Virus record (IMG/VR): IMGVR_UViG_3300050821_007235
Coordinates: 1-20,729 of that record
DNA from: a virus
Reading direction: 5' to 3' (one strand)
Length of the DNA stretch: 20,729 nucleotides
In this document: positions 6,820 through 14,600 of the stretch, in pieces
Layout: every line of letters begins with the position of its first letter
Position numbering within the stretch: the stretch's first letter is position 1
Position numbers and translations under genes: made by a program
Notes under the pieces: generated by a model
The model's database searches: none
What the model saw: only the letters and a program-made list of their open reading frames with translations
Told to the model about the DNA's origin: nothing

Positions 6820-8547
6820 TCACACGATCAGCAGGCCGCGACCGTCCCCGTATGGAATTTCCTCCCGTGCCGTCATGGCACGGCCCACCGTCATGATGAG
6901 CGCTATCGCGCCGTCGATCTTTTGTTCGGGCCGGTTTTTCCTGGGATAGACGTTGCCGCGCGCGTCGTAGTGGCCGACGACATTCCCGATGCACCATTCC
7001 AGGACCGGATTGCCGTCATGCTCAATCCGGGCCGCCTGCATGGCCGCGTCGAGCTCTTTTGTCGGTTCGCTGAAGTTTTGCGTGGTCGGCCGGAACTCAA
7101 TGACGGGGACGCCTTGCGCCTGTAGCCGTTGAGCAAGTTGCGTTGCCGACCACGGATCATACGCCACGGAGCCCACTTGGAAGCGAGCGCAGTCCTCAAG
7201 CAAATGATCCTCAATGGTCGTGAAGTCGATCTCGTTGCCCGGCGTGACAACCATGTGCCCGCCGGCCGCCCATGCCGCATATTCCGCCTGGCGCGCCTCA
7301 AGAATGACGGCCTCCGGCGTGTAGTAGCGGCCGAACGTGCTGTAGCGGAGTTGCCCGGTTTCCGGGTCCTCCCGCGAGAACGTCAGTTGCACGGCCGCCA
7401 GGTCCGTCTTTGCCGCCAGGTCAACCGCGATGTCGCAGTGCTGACCAATGAAGTCATCGAGCTTCAGCGGCCGAGCGCAGTCCCGCCAGGCCCGCATGGA
7501 GAACAACGCATCATCTGCACCGACCCATAGGTTGAGGTGACGCGTTTTGAAGGCGCTCTCTTGCACCGGGTTGTTCCGGGCCTGGCGCGCGATCGCGCGG
7601 ATTGCGTCCGGCTGAACGCTGATCCCCCAATTCGGATTCGCTTTGACCCAGGTCCGCTCGTCCCAAATGTCGTCGTCATCGTCCGCGCAATGGATCAGCG
7701 CGAAAAGCCGCGGGTCCGCCTGGCGCCCCTCAAGCACCCGAACGGCGTAATTCCAGAGGCTCCGCCCGATGCCTGAATTGTTCGCCGTGGCGGTGGAGAT
7801 GGAAATGAGCAACGGATGGAGCCGCTTGCCCATGGCAGTGAGCAACACGTCATAGACGTGCGATGTGCGGTGGGAAGCTATCTCATCGCAGACGGCGACA
7901 TGCACGTTGAGCCCGTCTAGCGCCTTGGCGTCTGAGCTCACCGGGACGAATTTGGAAGCGGAGCGCTGTTGGAATATCGCGTTGGTCAGCGTGTCAACGC
8001 CATACTCGCTCCGGAACTCAGGGGACCTCCGGACCATTTCCTGAGCGGTGTCAAACAGGATGCGTGCCTGTGAACGCGTGACGGCCGCGGCGTATCCTTC
8101 CGCTCCCCCCTCCCCTTCGCAGAAGGTCAGGTATAGCGCCACCGGAGCGGCGACGGTCGTTTTGCCATTTCCCCGGGGGACAAATACCACCGCTTGTCGG
8201 TAGCGCCGGGCCTCCGTGCCCCGCTCATAGAACCCGAACAAATTGGCAAAGATGAAACACTGCCACGGCGCGATCACGAGCGGCTTGCCGGCGAGCGGAC
8301 CTTTGATGTTCGGTAGCAGGGACGCGAAAAGCATGGAGGCCTCGGCGGCGCCGGCGCGGAACTCCCACTCACCGCGACCCGCCTCCGCCTTCCGCAGATC
8401 GTCCAGGAATCGGCGCGCCGCGGCGATGGCGAGCTTGCAGGCCGGAATGTCCCCGCTCTCAAGCGAGGCCGCATAGCGAATGCCCTTGATGACGCCCGGC
8501 GGATAGCCGGTAACGTCGATCGGTCGGCTACGAGAGCGTCGTGGCAT
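6820..8547 (-). CDS. terL: Terminase large subunit (ATPase and nuclease)
   Basis: The 575-residue product pumps DNA into proheads and cuts concatemers. The ATPase domain has Walker A VPRGNGKTT (123-131), Walker B VHVAVCDEI (215-223, with D221 and E222) and a coupling motif around SISTATANN (249-257). The RNase H-like nuclease domain has Asp376 in CDIAVDLAAKTD, Asp464 in VAYDPWSATQL and Asp545 in KIDGAIALIM, matching the three metal-binding acids. It belongs to the Terminase_1 (P27/HK97-like) type. The ATG shares one base with the TAA of the GcrA-like gene (TAATG). Unusually, two other genes separate it from terS. Confidence 0.96.
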   Translation of the reverse strand: MPRRSRSRPIDVTGYPPGVIKGIRYAASLESGDIPACKLAIAAARRFLDDLRKAEAGRGEWEFRAGAAEASMLFASLLPNIKGPLAGKPLVIAPWQCFIFANLFGFYERGTEARRYRQAVVFVPRGNGKTTVAAPVALYLTFCEGEGGAEGYAAAVTRSQARILFDTAQEMVRRSPEFRSEYGVDTLTNAIFQQRSASKFVPVSSDAKALDGLNVHVAVCDEIASHRTSHVYDVLLTAMGKRLHPLLISISTATANNSGIGRSLWNYAVRVLEGRQADPRLFALIHCADDDDDIWDERTWVKANPNWGISVQPDAIRAIARQARNNPVQESAFKTRHLNLWVGADDALFSMRAWRDCARPLKLDDFIGQHCDIAVDLAAKTDLAAVQLTFSREDPETGQLRYSTFGRYYTPEAVILEARQAEYAAWAAGGHMVVTPGNEIDFTTIEDHLLEDCARFQVGSVAYDPWSATQLAQRLQAQGVPVIEFRPTTQNFSEPTKELDAAMQAARIEHDGNPVLEWCIGNVVGHYDARGNVYPRKNRPEQKIDGAIALIMTVGRAMTAREEIPYGDGRGLLIV

Positions 8548-8735
8548 TAGCGTTTCTGCGGCGGCCTGCCCGTATTGCGCGGGTCAAGGCCAAACTGAAA
8601 ACGACGGACACCGACATTAGAAATGGAGATACCGAAGCGCTCGCCAATTTCCTTGCGTGACTTGCCCGCATCCCACATCGTTTTGAATTCAGCGCGACGC
8701 TCCGCCGTCCAGTGAACTGACGCCCGGCCTCTCAT
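8547..8735 (-). CDS. Small HTH protein resembling the GcrA N-terminal domain
   Basis: The 62-residue product reads WTAERRAEFKTMWDAGKSRK followed by EIGERFGISISNVGVRRFQF and GLDPR. The spacing of W-T-x-E/D-R, LW-x-x-G-x-S, I-x-x-x-F/L-G and a final G-L-D/P-x-R matches the DNA-binding N-terminus of the alphaproteobacterial regulator GcrA and of sigma-factor-like HTH domains. It lacks the GcrA C-terminal half. It overlaps the methyltransferase stop by ATGA and terL by one base, so it is fully coupled. GcrA reads methylated GANTC made by CcrM, so pairing with a methyltransferase is suggestive. Alternatives are a generic resolvase-type HTH or an accessory terminase factor. Confidence 0.6.
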   Translation of the reverse strand: MRGRASVHWTAERRAEFKTMWDAGKSRKEIGERFGISISNVGVRRFQFGLDPRNTGRPPQKR

Positions 8736-9724
8736 TGCGTCACGGCGGATACGTCCGCGAAGAGCGGACAGTCCCCGGTGATGCGGGTATGACCGGCTTG
8801 TGCGTATTCCGCGTTCAAGTCGATCAGGATGGCACTCCGGCCCAAGCGATCCGCGACAAGCCCGGTGGTCCCGGCTCCGCCGAACGGATCGAGGACGGTA
8901 TCGCCGGCCCGGCTTCCCGCTTTGATGCAGCGCTCCGCCAGCGCCGGCGGCATAAGTGCGAAGTGACCTATGGATGATGGCGCGGCAGCGATCGTCCAGA
9001 CGTTGCGGGTGTTTCGATGTGTAGCGTTTCGATCACGCGCGCCGTCATTGCCGCCCTTAACGCCCGCATCCTTCAGCGCCGTTTCTTTGCCTTGTTTGGA
9101 CGGGTCGAAGATGCGCCGCCACGCCTGTGCTCCATGCGTATCGCTGACCGCTTCCGCCACGGCTGCTGCGTCCCAGTAGTAACGCGCGCTCTTGGTCAGC
9201 AGGAAGACGTGCTCATGCGCCGATGTGGGGCGGTCTGTGACGCTCTCCGGCATGGGGTTGGGCTTCGACCAGATGATGTCCGACCGGAGCCACCAGCCGT
9301 CCGCCTGGAGGGCCAGCGCGACACGGGCGGGGATCATCAGGAGGTCTTTAGGCTTGACCCCGTCCATCGGGGCCTTGCGCTGCCGGACGGCCCAGGAGGG
9401 CACAGCGCCGGCATCAGTCACGACATGCTTTCCGGTGTTGCCGCCGACACCACCGCCCCACTTGTCAGTCGAGCAGTAGCTATCCCCCAGGTTCAGCCAG
9501 AGCGTGCCATCCGGGCGCAGCACCCGGCGCACCTCGCGGAACACGGCCACGAGCTCCGCAACGTATTCAACCGGCGTGGCCTCACGGCCTATCTCGCCGG
9601 CGGTGCCATTATTATAGTCACGGAGCCCGAAATAAGGCGGTGACGTGACGCAACATTGCGCTGACGCTGCTGGCAACGTCGCCAGGACATCCCGGCAGTC
9701 ACCATGAAAGAGACGGACAGCCAC
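8732..9724 (-). CDS. DNA methyltransferase, beta-class N4-cytosine/N6-adenine type
   Basis: The 330-residue product transfers methyl from SAM to a base amino group. It shows the beta order: catalytic motif IV TSPPYFGLRDY near the N-terminus (27-37), then the DIIWSKPNPMPES and TSAHEHVFLLTKS blocks, and SAM-binding motif I DPFGGAGTTG (279-288) followed by RSAILIDLNAEYAQ near the C-terminus. SPPY is commoner in N4-cytosine enzymes but also occurs in N6-adenine ones, so the product base is open. The start is GTG at 9724, two bases after the terS stop; VRLFHGDC is the usual family N-terminus. No restriction endonuclease lies beside it, so it is probably an orphan used for protection or regulation. 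Confidence 0.9.
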   Translation of the reverse strand: MAVRLFHGDCRDVLATLPAASAQCCVTSPPYFGLRDYNNGTAGEIGREATPVEYVAELVAVFREVRRVLRPDGTLWLNLGDSYCSTDKWGGGVGGNTGKHVVTDAGAVPSWAVRQRKAPMDGVKPKDLLMIPARVALALQADGWWLRSDIIWSKPNPMPESVTDRPTSAHEHVFLLTKSARYYWDAAAVAEAVSDTHGAQAWRRIFDPSKQGKETALKDAGVKGGNDGARDRNATHRNTRNVWTIAAAPSSIGHFALMPPALAERCIKAGSRAGDTVLDPFGGAGTTGLVADRLGRSAILIDLNAEYAQAGHTRITGDCPLFADVSAVTQ

Positions 9725-9726
9725 GG

Positions 9727-10296
9727 CTATGCGCTTTCGCGTCCGCCTTGCAGGACCCGGAGCTTGTGCCAGGGACTATCATTCGGCATGGCCGCCCCGG
9801 GATTTGTCTCCGCGAGGCGCGGCCGTGCGGCAGGTGCGAAGCCCATTTCCGACGCGGCGCGGACCATGACTTGCGCCGCTTGGTTTATCACGCCGAGATA
9901 CGGGCTCACTGAGAGCTCCGGTGCTTCCGCCGGCGGCGCGGCCTCACCCTCCTTCTTGGCCTTGGGAGCCGGCTTGCGCCTTATCATCATGAACGGCATG
10001 CGCGGGGAGCGCTTGTCGAGCATCGCTTGCGCCTCCGTGGCGCGCCGGTGGCGGTCCTCCGCCTCGCACCAGACGGTGAGCAAGCCGCGGTCGATCAAAC
10101 GAAGGATGCCGCGTGGCGCATGCTCAACAGCATAGCGCCAGGACGCCGCCTGGCCGTCCGTGAGCCAGTCTGGCGGGTCCGCCAGTAAGTCCCCCGGCGC
10201 CTCCGGCTCCGGGCCGCGCTCGCGCGCTCGCGTGACGTTCTCGGTGCCCTTCAGTTTGAGTAGAGCCGCCGGTGTTGGTTTCCGTCCTGCCTTCAT
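9727..10296 (-). CDS. terS: Terminase small subunit, P27 family
   Basis: The 189-residue product recognises phage DNA and feeds it to TerL. MKAGRKPTPAALLKLKGTEN is the hallmark start of P27-type small terminases. PPDWLTDGQAASWRYAVEHA, a helical region and a C-terminal segment with GFAPAARPRLA (near-universal G-x-x-P-x-x-R in this family) follow. The ATG at 10296 is chosen for that signature. An in-frame ATG at 10338 would add MHGNDPRGRWTVQQ, which is not family-like. Ribosome-site support is weak for both. It is the first gene of the leftward structural block; its own promoter is not obvious. Confidence 0.9.
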   Translation of the reverse strand: MKAGRKPTPAALLKLKGTENVTRARERGPEPEAPGDLLADPPDWLTDGQAASWRYAVEHAPRGILRLIDRGLLTVWCEAEDRHRRATEAQAMLDKRSPRMPFMMIRRKPAPKAKKEGEAAPPAEAPELSVSPYLGVINQAAQVMVRAASEMGFAPAARPRLAETNPGAAMPNDSPWHKLRVLQGGRESA

Positions 10297-10389
10297 TTGT
10301 TGCACCGTCCATCTGCCGCGTGGATCGTTCCCATGCACTGACGGCCGTGCTTCCCGGCGTCACTCGCATGGCATGATTAACGATTGATG

Positions 10390-10418
10390 TTGCGATACCA
10401 ACGTTATGTTGGTATATT
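10390..10418 (+). promoter_or_regulatory. Promoter A with embedded palindromic operator (10395-10415)
   Basis: TTGCGA (10390-10395) and TATATT (10413-10418) are 17 bp apart. The spacer is filled by the 21-bp palindrome ATACCAAC-GTTAT-GTTGGTAT. The same arrangement recurs at three other sites, so it is a regulated promoter for the rightward operon starting at 10469. A regulator bound here would block RNA polymerase. On the opposite strand the hexamers are poor (TGAATA and TATCGC). Confidence 0.75.
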
Positions 10419-10427
10419 CAAATTGTT

Positions 10428-10445
10428 GCCGGCGATTGGCGCCGA
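10428..10445 (+). promoter_or_regulatory. Leader hairpin copy 1
   Basis: CGGCG-ATTGG-CGCCG forms a 5-bp stem in the 5' leader, 24 bases before the ATG at 10469. It is followed by TAGGAGCCTACCC, which holds the ribosome site. The same element precedes 16066, 17737 and 19122. Confidence 0.55.
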
Positions 10446-10468
10446 TGACGTGATTAGGAGCCTACCCT

Positions 10469-11590
10469 ATGTTTGACAAACTCTCTGCCGCGCAACTGGT
10501 CAAAGTGTTCAATGCGGTGACGGACCGCGTGAAGCCGGTCCGCAAGTTTGAATCCCATGCGCGCGCCCTGGCGCTGACCATTGCGGAGCTTGACCGCATG
10601 CAGGTGTCGGCGCCGGTTGCCCTGGCGCGCGCCGGCCTCCCGGTCCCGGCGGATGCACCGGCGGAGGATCAGGCCACGCGCTACGGCAAGATCGCGGACG
10701 GATTGGCCGCGGATTACAACGCCATGGTTGACAAGGCCGCGGCGGAGCGTGCGGCGGAGGCGGAGGCCACGGTGCCGCTGAATCCGAGCGTTGATGGTCT
10801 GTTTGACGCCGCGGCGGCGGAGCGGTGCCAGCCTTGGGGAACGGCGGACGAGTATGAGGCCCCGGCGCCTAAGATTGGCACATGCCTGCACTGCGGTTCA
10901 CTGCTTTCCGCGGTGACGGGTGAATGCGTCCGCGGTGTCCACTGTCCCGGGGAGCTCTTGCCGGCAGGCCGCACGCCCCGCATGGGTCCCAAGCCTGGCC
11001 GCGAGACGCTGAAGCGGTCTGAGCGGCAGTTTGTCCCCACGGCCACCGATGCCGTCAGCGGCGCGCCGGTGGAGCTCCGGTCACTGCATGGTCCGGTCCG
11101 GACCGTCGAGGGTGATCCGGAGAAGGCCGCGGCCAAGATCGCCAAGGACTCGGTGAAGGAGCTCCGCCAGGCCCGGCTTGAGCGGCAGACTGCCAAGGTT
11201 GCCAAGCGTGCCCGCCAGGCGGCGACGACGACCGAGAAGGTGCTTGTCCGCACGGAGGCGTGGCCATACGCCAAGGCGGCTGAGGCTCCGGCGGTCCCCA
11301 CCGCTCCGCCGGTCAAGGCGCCGGCAAAGACGGACGGCCTCACAGCCGAGCAAACCCGCCTGCTCGTGGCGTTGATTGACTGCAAGGCCTTGGCTGGCAA
11401 GCCGCTCCATGAGCGGGCCGGTGAATGGGTCAAATACAAGGCCATCCATGACAGCGACACGCCGCACAACCTGGCCAAAGGGCAGCTGCCCGGTTTGACC
11501 GGTGCACTCCGCCGCCGCGGTATGATAGAGCTCCGCGGTAGCAGCGCGAACGGTGAGGTCCGGTTGACGGCCGCTGCATTGGAGGCGTGA
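10469..11590 (+). CDS. Zinc-knuckle phage protein of unknown function
   Basis: The 373-residue product starts MFDKLSAAQLVKVFNAVTDR. The N-terminal 45 residues form helices in a style I recall from phage accessory proteins (LxKxxNxxxxxxVKxF). A Cys4 knuckle lies at C139, C142, C153 and C159 (CLHCG ... GECVRGVHCPG). A Lys/Arg/Ala-rich helical stretch spans about 215-255, then a Pro/Ala linker (271-287). The C-terminal domain (about 290-373) ends GALRRRGMIELRGSSANGEV, which looks like a winged helix. A nucleic-acid-binding role is inferred. It is the first gene after promoter A, with TAGGAG before the ATG, and overlaps the next gene by ATGA-type coupling (TGATG). Confidence 0.78.
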   Translation: MFDKLSAAQLVKVFNAVTDRVKPVRKFESHARALALTIAELDRMQVSAPVALARAGLPVPADAPAEDQATRYGKIADGLAADYNAMVDKAAAERAAEAEATVPLNPSVDGLFDAAAAERCQPWGTADEYEAPAPKIGTCLHCGSLLSAVTGECVRGVHCPGELLPAGRTPRMGPKPGRETLKRSERQFVPTATDAVSGAPVELRSLHGPVRTVEGDPEKAAAKIAKDSVKELRQARLERQTAKVAKRARQAATTTEKVLVRTEAWPYAKAAEAPAVPTAPPVKAPAKTDGLTAEQTRLLVALIDCKALAGKPLHERAGEWVKYKAIHDSDTPHNLAKGQLPGLTGALRRRGMIELRGSSANGEVRLTAAALEA

Positions 11591-11952
11591 TGCAAGCAGC
11601 AGAGCTACCGGAAATAGTTGAGCTCCGGGAGGCCGTCAAAGGCCTCCCGTTCCGTTTCGCAAAGAGCATGCCGGAGATTCCGCACTGGTATATCGTGCGG
11701 AGCCCGGAGAACGAGGCGACGTATGTCGCCCTGTTTCATGCCATCCACAAGCACGGCTACACCGGCAGTTTTCGCGGCCGGAAGAACAAGTATTTGGAGC
11801 TCGGTGACGGCTTCAAGTATTGGGCCATGACCACAAATCTGAATATCAGCAAGATCATCAACCGGGACGTGCCGGCAAAGCCGCAGGCCACTCCGGAGAC
11901 GCGTAGTAGCCGCGTGACCGGCGGCATCGCCGGCGGCTCCGACGAAGCCTGA
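11590..11952 (+). CDS. Conserved phage hypothetical protein
   Basis: The 120-residue product starts MQAAELPEIVELREAVKGLP. The core FRFAKSMPEIPHWYIVRSP, TYVALFHAIHKHGYTGSFRG, KYLELGDGFKYWAM and NISKIINRD is a pattern I recall from phage proteins without known function (PH-x-Y/W-x-V/I, GDG-x-KYW-x-M, INR). The ATG at 11590 overlaps the upstream TGA by one base; a GTG at 11587 in the same frame is less likely. It ends nine bases before the convergent ParB-like gene. The Gly/Ser-rich last 25 residues appear disordered. Confidence 0.72.
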   Translation: MQAAELPEIVELREAVKGLPFRFAKSMPEIPHWYIVRSPENEATYVALFHAIHKHGYTGSFRGRKNKYLELGDGFKYWAMTTNLNISKIINRDVPAKPQATPETRSSRVTGGIAGGSDEA

Positions 11953-11955
11953 CGC

Positions 11956-11971
11956 GCCGGCCTAGGCCGGC
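11956..11971. repeat. 16-bp perfect palindrome at a convergent gene junction
   Basis: GCCGGCCTAGGCCGGC is perfectly self-complementary. It spans the 9-bp gap between the rightward gene ending at 11952 and the leftward gene ending at 11962, and includes the latter's TAG. It could act on both transcripts as a stem at the end of each, but there is no U run and no natural loop, so a terminator role is tentative. Confidence 0.4.
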
Positions 11972-12765
11972 ACCAGGTCCCGGCAGATTTGCAACAGGCG
12001 CTCCGCGGGCCGGTCCCCGAGCACCGTTTTGATAACCTTCGCCTCGTCATCCGCGAACATCAGGTTGATGCGGTAGAACGTGCCATCCTTCCGCGCGAGC
12101 TCCCGCTCTTCCTCCGTGCGAGCCTCCGCCATCCGGGTTTCCTGGCGCCGCTGCACCTCAATTGCATTCACCGACGCGGCGGATGTCTGGACAATCCCGG
12201 AGCCGTTCGTGTCGGTGGCACGGTCCGTGATCTCGGCGTCCTCCGGCCGCTCCCCGGGCGCCCATGCCGTTGAGTATTCAGCGCCGGCCAGCGCGTCCGG
12301 CGCCGGCACGTCCGCGAGTAGCTTCTCAATCTCCGCGTCACTGAGCATCAAACTGTCAGCGGCCCATTCAAGCGCGCCGAGCTTTTCCAGGTCCCGGAGG
12401 ACCTCGGCGGAGAGTTGCAGATCCTCCGCGCCCCTGGCCCGGTTGTGGCGGAGCGTGGCGATCCGCGCTTGCTCCGGGGACATGCTCACCAGCACGACCG
12501 GGAGCGTCGTCATGCCGAGATGCGCCGCGGCGCGCCAGCGGTGCTCCCCGTCAACAATCACCCGCGTCTCGCGCTGCACGATGACGGGTTGCGTGAACCC
12601 GTCCTCCCGCATGGAGCGCAGTAGAAGCTCAAAGTCCTTCTCGCTCATCCGGTTGGGATTGTATTCGTTCGGCTTCACGGACTCGATCGGCACATACTCG
12701 ATGACCAGCGTTTCCAACGCGACGTTGGTTTTGATCGGCGGCGTCTTTGAGGCGCGTTTCGCCAT
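11962..12765 (-). CDS. ParB/Srx-fold nuclease-like protein (IbrB-like)
   Basis: The 267-residue product has a ParB-type domain in residues 20-110: EYVPIESVKPNEYNPNRM, DFELLLRSMREDGFTQPVIV, then the core DGEHRWRAA (72-80) and a LRHNRARG segment. This fold covers plasmid partition ParB, sulfiredoxin and the DGQHR proteins of DNA-modification loci. A PP-loop enzyme and a methyltransferase lie just upstream, so partition is unlikely; IbrB-like regulation or DNA modification is a better guess. The C-terminal part (from about 170) is charged and helical with RINLMFADDEAKVIKTVLG, perhaps for partner binding. The ATG directly follows the TAG of the methyltransferase gene. Confidence 0.87.
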   Translation of the reverse strand: MAKRASKTPPIKTNVALETLVIEYVPIESVKPNEYNPNRMSEKDFELLLRSMREDGFTQPVIVQRETRVIVDGEHRWRAAAHLGMTTLPVVLVSMSPEQARIATLRHNRARGAEDLQLSAEVLRDLEKLGALEWAADSLMLSDAEIEKLLADVPAPDALAGAEYSTAWAPGERPEDAEITDRATDTNGSGIVQTSAASVNAIEVQRRQETRMAEARTEEERELARKDGTFYRINLMFADDEAKVIKTVLGDRPAERLLQICRDLVPA

Positions 12766-13440
12766 CTACAAGGGTCCTTTGCGCGTGATGGTGCAACCGG
12801 CCGCTGCCAGGCGGGTCAACGTGCACGACATGCGCCACGGGGAGAGCTCAAGACCCAGGAACGTCCCGCCCGCTGTAGCCGCCGTGACAGCCGTCAGGCC
12901 GCGGCCGGCGCAAGGGTCCATTACAACGTCACCGGGCCGCATGCAGGCATTGAGCGCTGTTTTCGGGGTATCCTCGTCGTCCATCCCGGCGAGCCCGTCC
13001 ACATCAGCGGCCGGACCCTGCCAGCGCAGATGCAGAAGCATGCAGGGATGCCGCCGGTAATAGGTGATCGGCCAGCGCCGGATGACCTCCCCGCCGTGGC
13101 GCTCCGCCAGGTCCATCAGGTGCGGCGCGTTGGCGAGCCCCATTTCCAGGAACACGTCACGGCGCGCCATGCGAACCACGGTGAGCAGCTGATCCAGGAA
13201 CGCCGTGAAGTTCACCTGGCGCGGTGTCCCGGCTTTCGTGCGGAACGCGCCGGCGTTGCCGTCATTCCAAGGCGGGTCGGAATAGACCAGGTCCGGAGCT
13301 CCGAACTTGTCAACGAGCCGGAGCCCGTCCCCGGCTTCCAAATCCCCGCAAGCGATAACGTGAGGACCCGCGCGCCACACGTCGCCAGGTTGAACCGGAT
13401 AGTTGAGGCCTCCGGTGGAGGCGTAGTGCCACGGGCTCAT
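12766..13440 (-). CDS. DNA methyltransferase-like protein with DPPW motif
   Basis: The 224-residue product has motif IV YSDPPWND (53-60) near the N-terminus and SAM-binding motif I MDPCAGRGLT (174-183) near the C-terminus, the order of beta-class amino-methyltransferases. The lead-in PGDVWRAGPHVIACGDLEA matches the start of methylase domains that in many phages are fused behind a ParB domain; here the two are separate adjacent genes. DPPW fits N6-adenine chemistry. The ATG at 13440 forms ATGA with the stop of the PP-loop gene. The frame stays open to 13725, but that extra part is the antisense frame of the upstream gene. It is shorter than most such enzymes, and target recognition must come from the short middle region or a partner. 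Confidence 0.85.
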   Translation of the reverse strand: MSPWHYASTGGLNYPVQPGDVWRAGPHVIACGDLEAGDGLRLVDKFGAPDLVYSDPPWNDGNAGAFRTKAGTPRQVNFTAFLDQLLTVVRMARRDVFLEMGLANAPHLMDLAERHGGEVIRRWPITYYRRHPCMLLHLRWQGPAADVDGLAGMDDEDTPKTALNACMRPGDVVMDPCAGRGLTAVTAATAGGTFLGLELSPWRMSCTLTRLAAAGCTITRKGPL

Positions 13441-14600
13441 GACCAGGTCGGTGAATGACCGCCCCAACTGCCGGCGCCGTGGCGGAAGAACTCCGGCTCC
13501 ATCGCGCGGTTGCCGCCGATCCCCTGCGTCTTCAGCGCGAACGGGTCCCCGTTGTAAAGCGCCATCGCGAGTGAGCGCCAGGCGCCCATATTGCCGACGC
13601 ACATATAGCAAGGCTTCACGTCCGGGAACGGCGCCGTCGAATGATGTGCATGGAGCGATAGCAGCGCGCGCATGACGTTCGTGGAGCGCTCCGCAATCCA
13701 CGGCGCCGGCGCCTCCGTGATGCACTCCCGCATAAAGGTGTCGTGCCAGGTTTCGTCAGTGCGCCGGTGCGGCATCACGGCGCGCGCGCCGAACTGCGAT
13801 ATGGTTTTGACGCCCGGAAGCCGGTCCTCCACCTTATCAAACCATCGCGGCCAGGCCTTCCGCGCCATCTCAAGCAGATACACGGAGGCGGAGTTGAGCG
13901 TCGGCGGCGCGATCCGCATTTTCGATAGAGGGATATTGAACCGCATCATGGTGTCGTAAGCCCGGTTGTAATCCCACTGATTGTCTCTGACCGCGCGCCA
14001 CACGTCCGCATCCTGCCAGTCATAAATCGGTCGGCAATTCCGGGTCCCCATGGCGTTCGGCTTGGTCAGGTGCCCGCCGGCGGCGAACACGCTGTAACGC
14101 CGGTTTTGACTTTCGCTCGCGCGGATACCAATGACCGCGAATATGTCTTTGCCTGGCGCCGTGGGATACGTCTGCCGTGTGATAATCCGCGTGATGTCGA
14201 GAGCGTCGATCCGGGTTGCGCACTCCGGCGGTTGGCGGACCCATTGCTCCGGGCGGAGCTCCGGGTCAAAGACCCACCAGTACGGCGCACGCCGGTTGAA
14301 CACGTTGACAATCGGTTGGTTGGCCACGCACCAGCGGAAATCAACCTCGGGCCGCTTGGCGACCCGCTCCGCATATTCAAACGTCCCCGGGAGCATTACC
14401 TCTTCATCGCGCATCGAGACGTGCACCGGGAGCCGGCCGGTCATCCGCGCCGCCATGATGGCGAGCTCAAGACAGACGCCGCTATCCTTCCCGGCACTGA
14501 AGGCGACGACCACGGTGTGCCCGCCGGCGTAGAGCTCATGGAGCCGCTGCAAGGCTTGCTCGAACACGTCGAGCCCGGTCCGTGACCGTGACTTGGTCAT
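13437..14600 (-). CDS. PAPS-reductase/IbrA-like PP-loop ATP pyrophosphatase
   Basis: The 387-residue product has the PP-loop SAGKDSGVCLELAI (35-48), which adenylates a substrate using ATP. The domain continues with GIRASESQNRR (158-168), PIYDWQDADVW (191-201) and a Cys pair CYMC (331-334), the layout of the DUF3440/IbrA and phage PAPS-reductase-like group. Cys127 and Cys189 could help bind sulfur or a metal. Relatives include sulfate-assimilation CysH, DndC of DNA phosphorothioation, and IbrA, which acts with ParB-like IbrB in E. coli. No sulfur donor gene is visible here. The ATG forms ATGA with the upstream methyltransferase stop. Real sulfate reduction is unlikely in this setting. Confidence 0.88.
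   Translation of the reverse strand: MTKSRSRTGLDVFEQALQRLHELYAGGHTVVVAFSAGKDSGVCLELAIMAARMTGRLPVHVSMRDEEVMLPGTFEYAERVAKRPEVDFRWCVANQPIVNVFNRRAPYWWVFDPELRPEQWVRQPPECATRIDALDITRIITRQTYPTAPGKDIFAVIGIRASESQNRRYSVFAAGGHLTKPNAMGTRNCRPIYDWQDADVWRAVRDNQWDYNRAYDTMMRFNIPLSKMRIAPPTLNSASVYLLEMARKAWPRWFDKVEDRLPGVKTISQFGARAVMPHRRTDETWHDTFMRECITEAPAPWIAERSTNVMRALLSLHAHHSTAPFPDVKPCYMCVGNMGAWRSLAMALYNGDPFALKTQGIGGNRAMEPEFFRHGAGSWGGHSPTWS

Noticed and set aside
10395-10415. Leftward promoter from operator A for the terminase block
   Set aside because: The minus-strand hexamers in the fixed register (TGAATA and TATCGC) are too poor to claim.
12080-13060. Plus-strand open frame of 326 residues
   Set aside because: Antisense shadow of the ParB-like and DPPW methyltransferase genes, Ser/Arg-rich, no domain.
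13441-13725. N-terminal extension of the DPPW methyltransferase
   Set aside because: It overlaps the PP-loop gene's coding sequence in another frame and is low-information; the ATGA junction at 13440 is the natural start.
14125-14132. ATACCAAT half-operator inside the PP-loop gene
   Set aside because: Single half-site, no second arm, no promoter hexamers; expected by chance.
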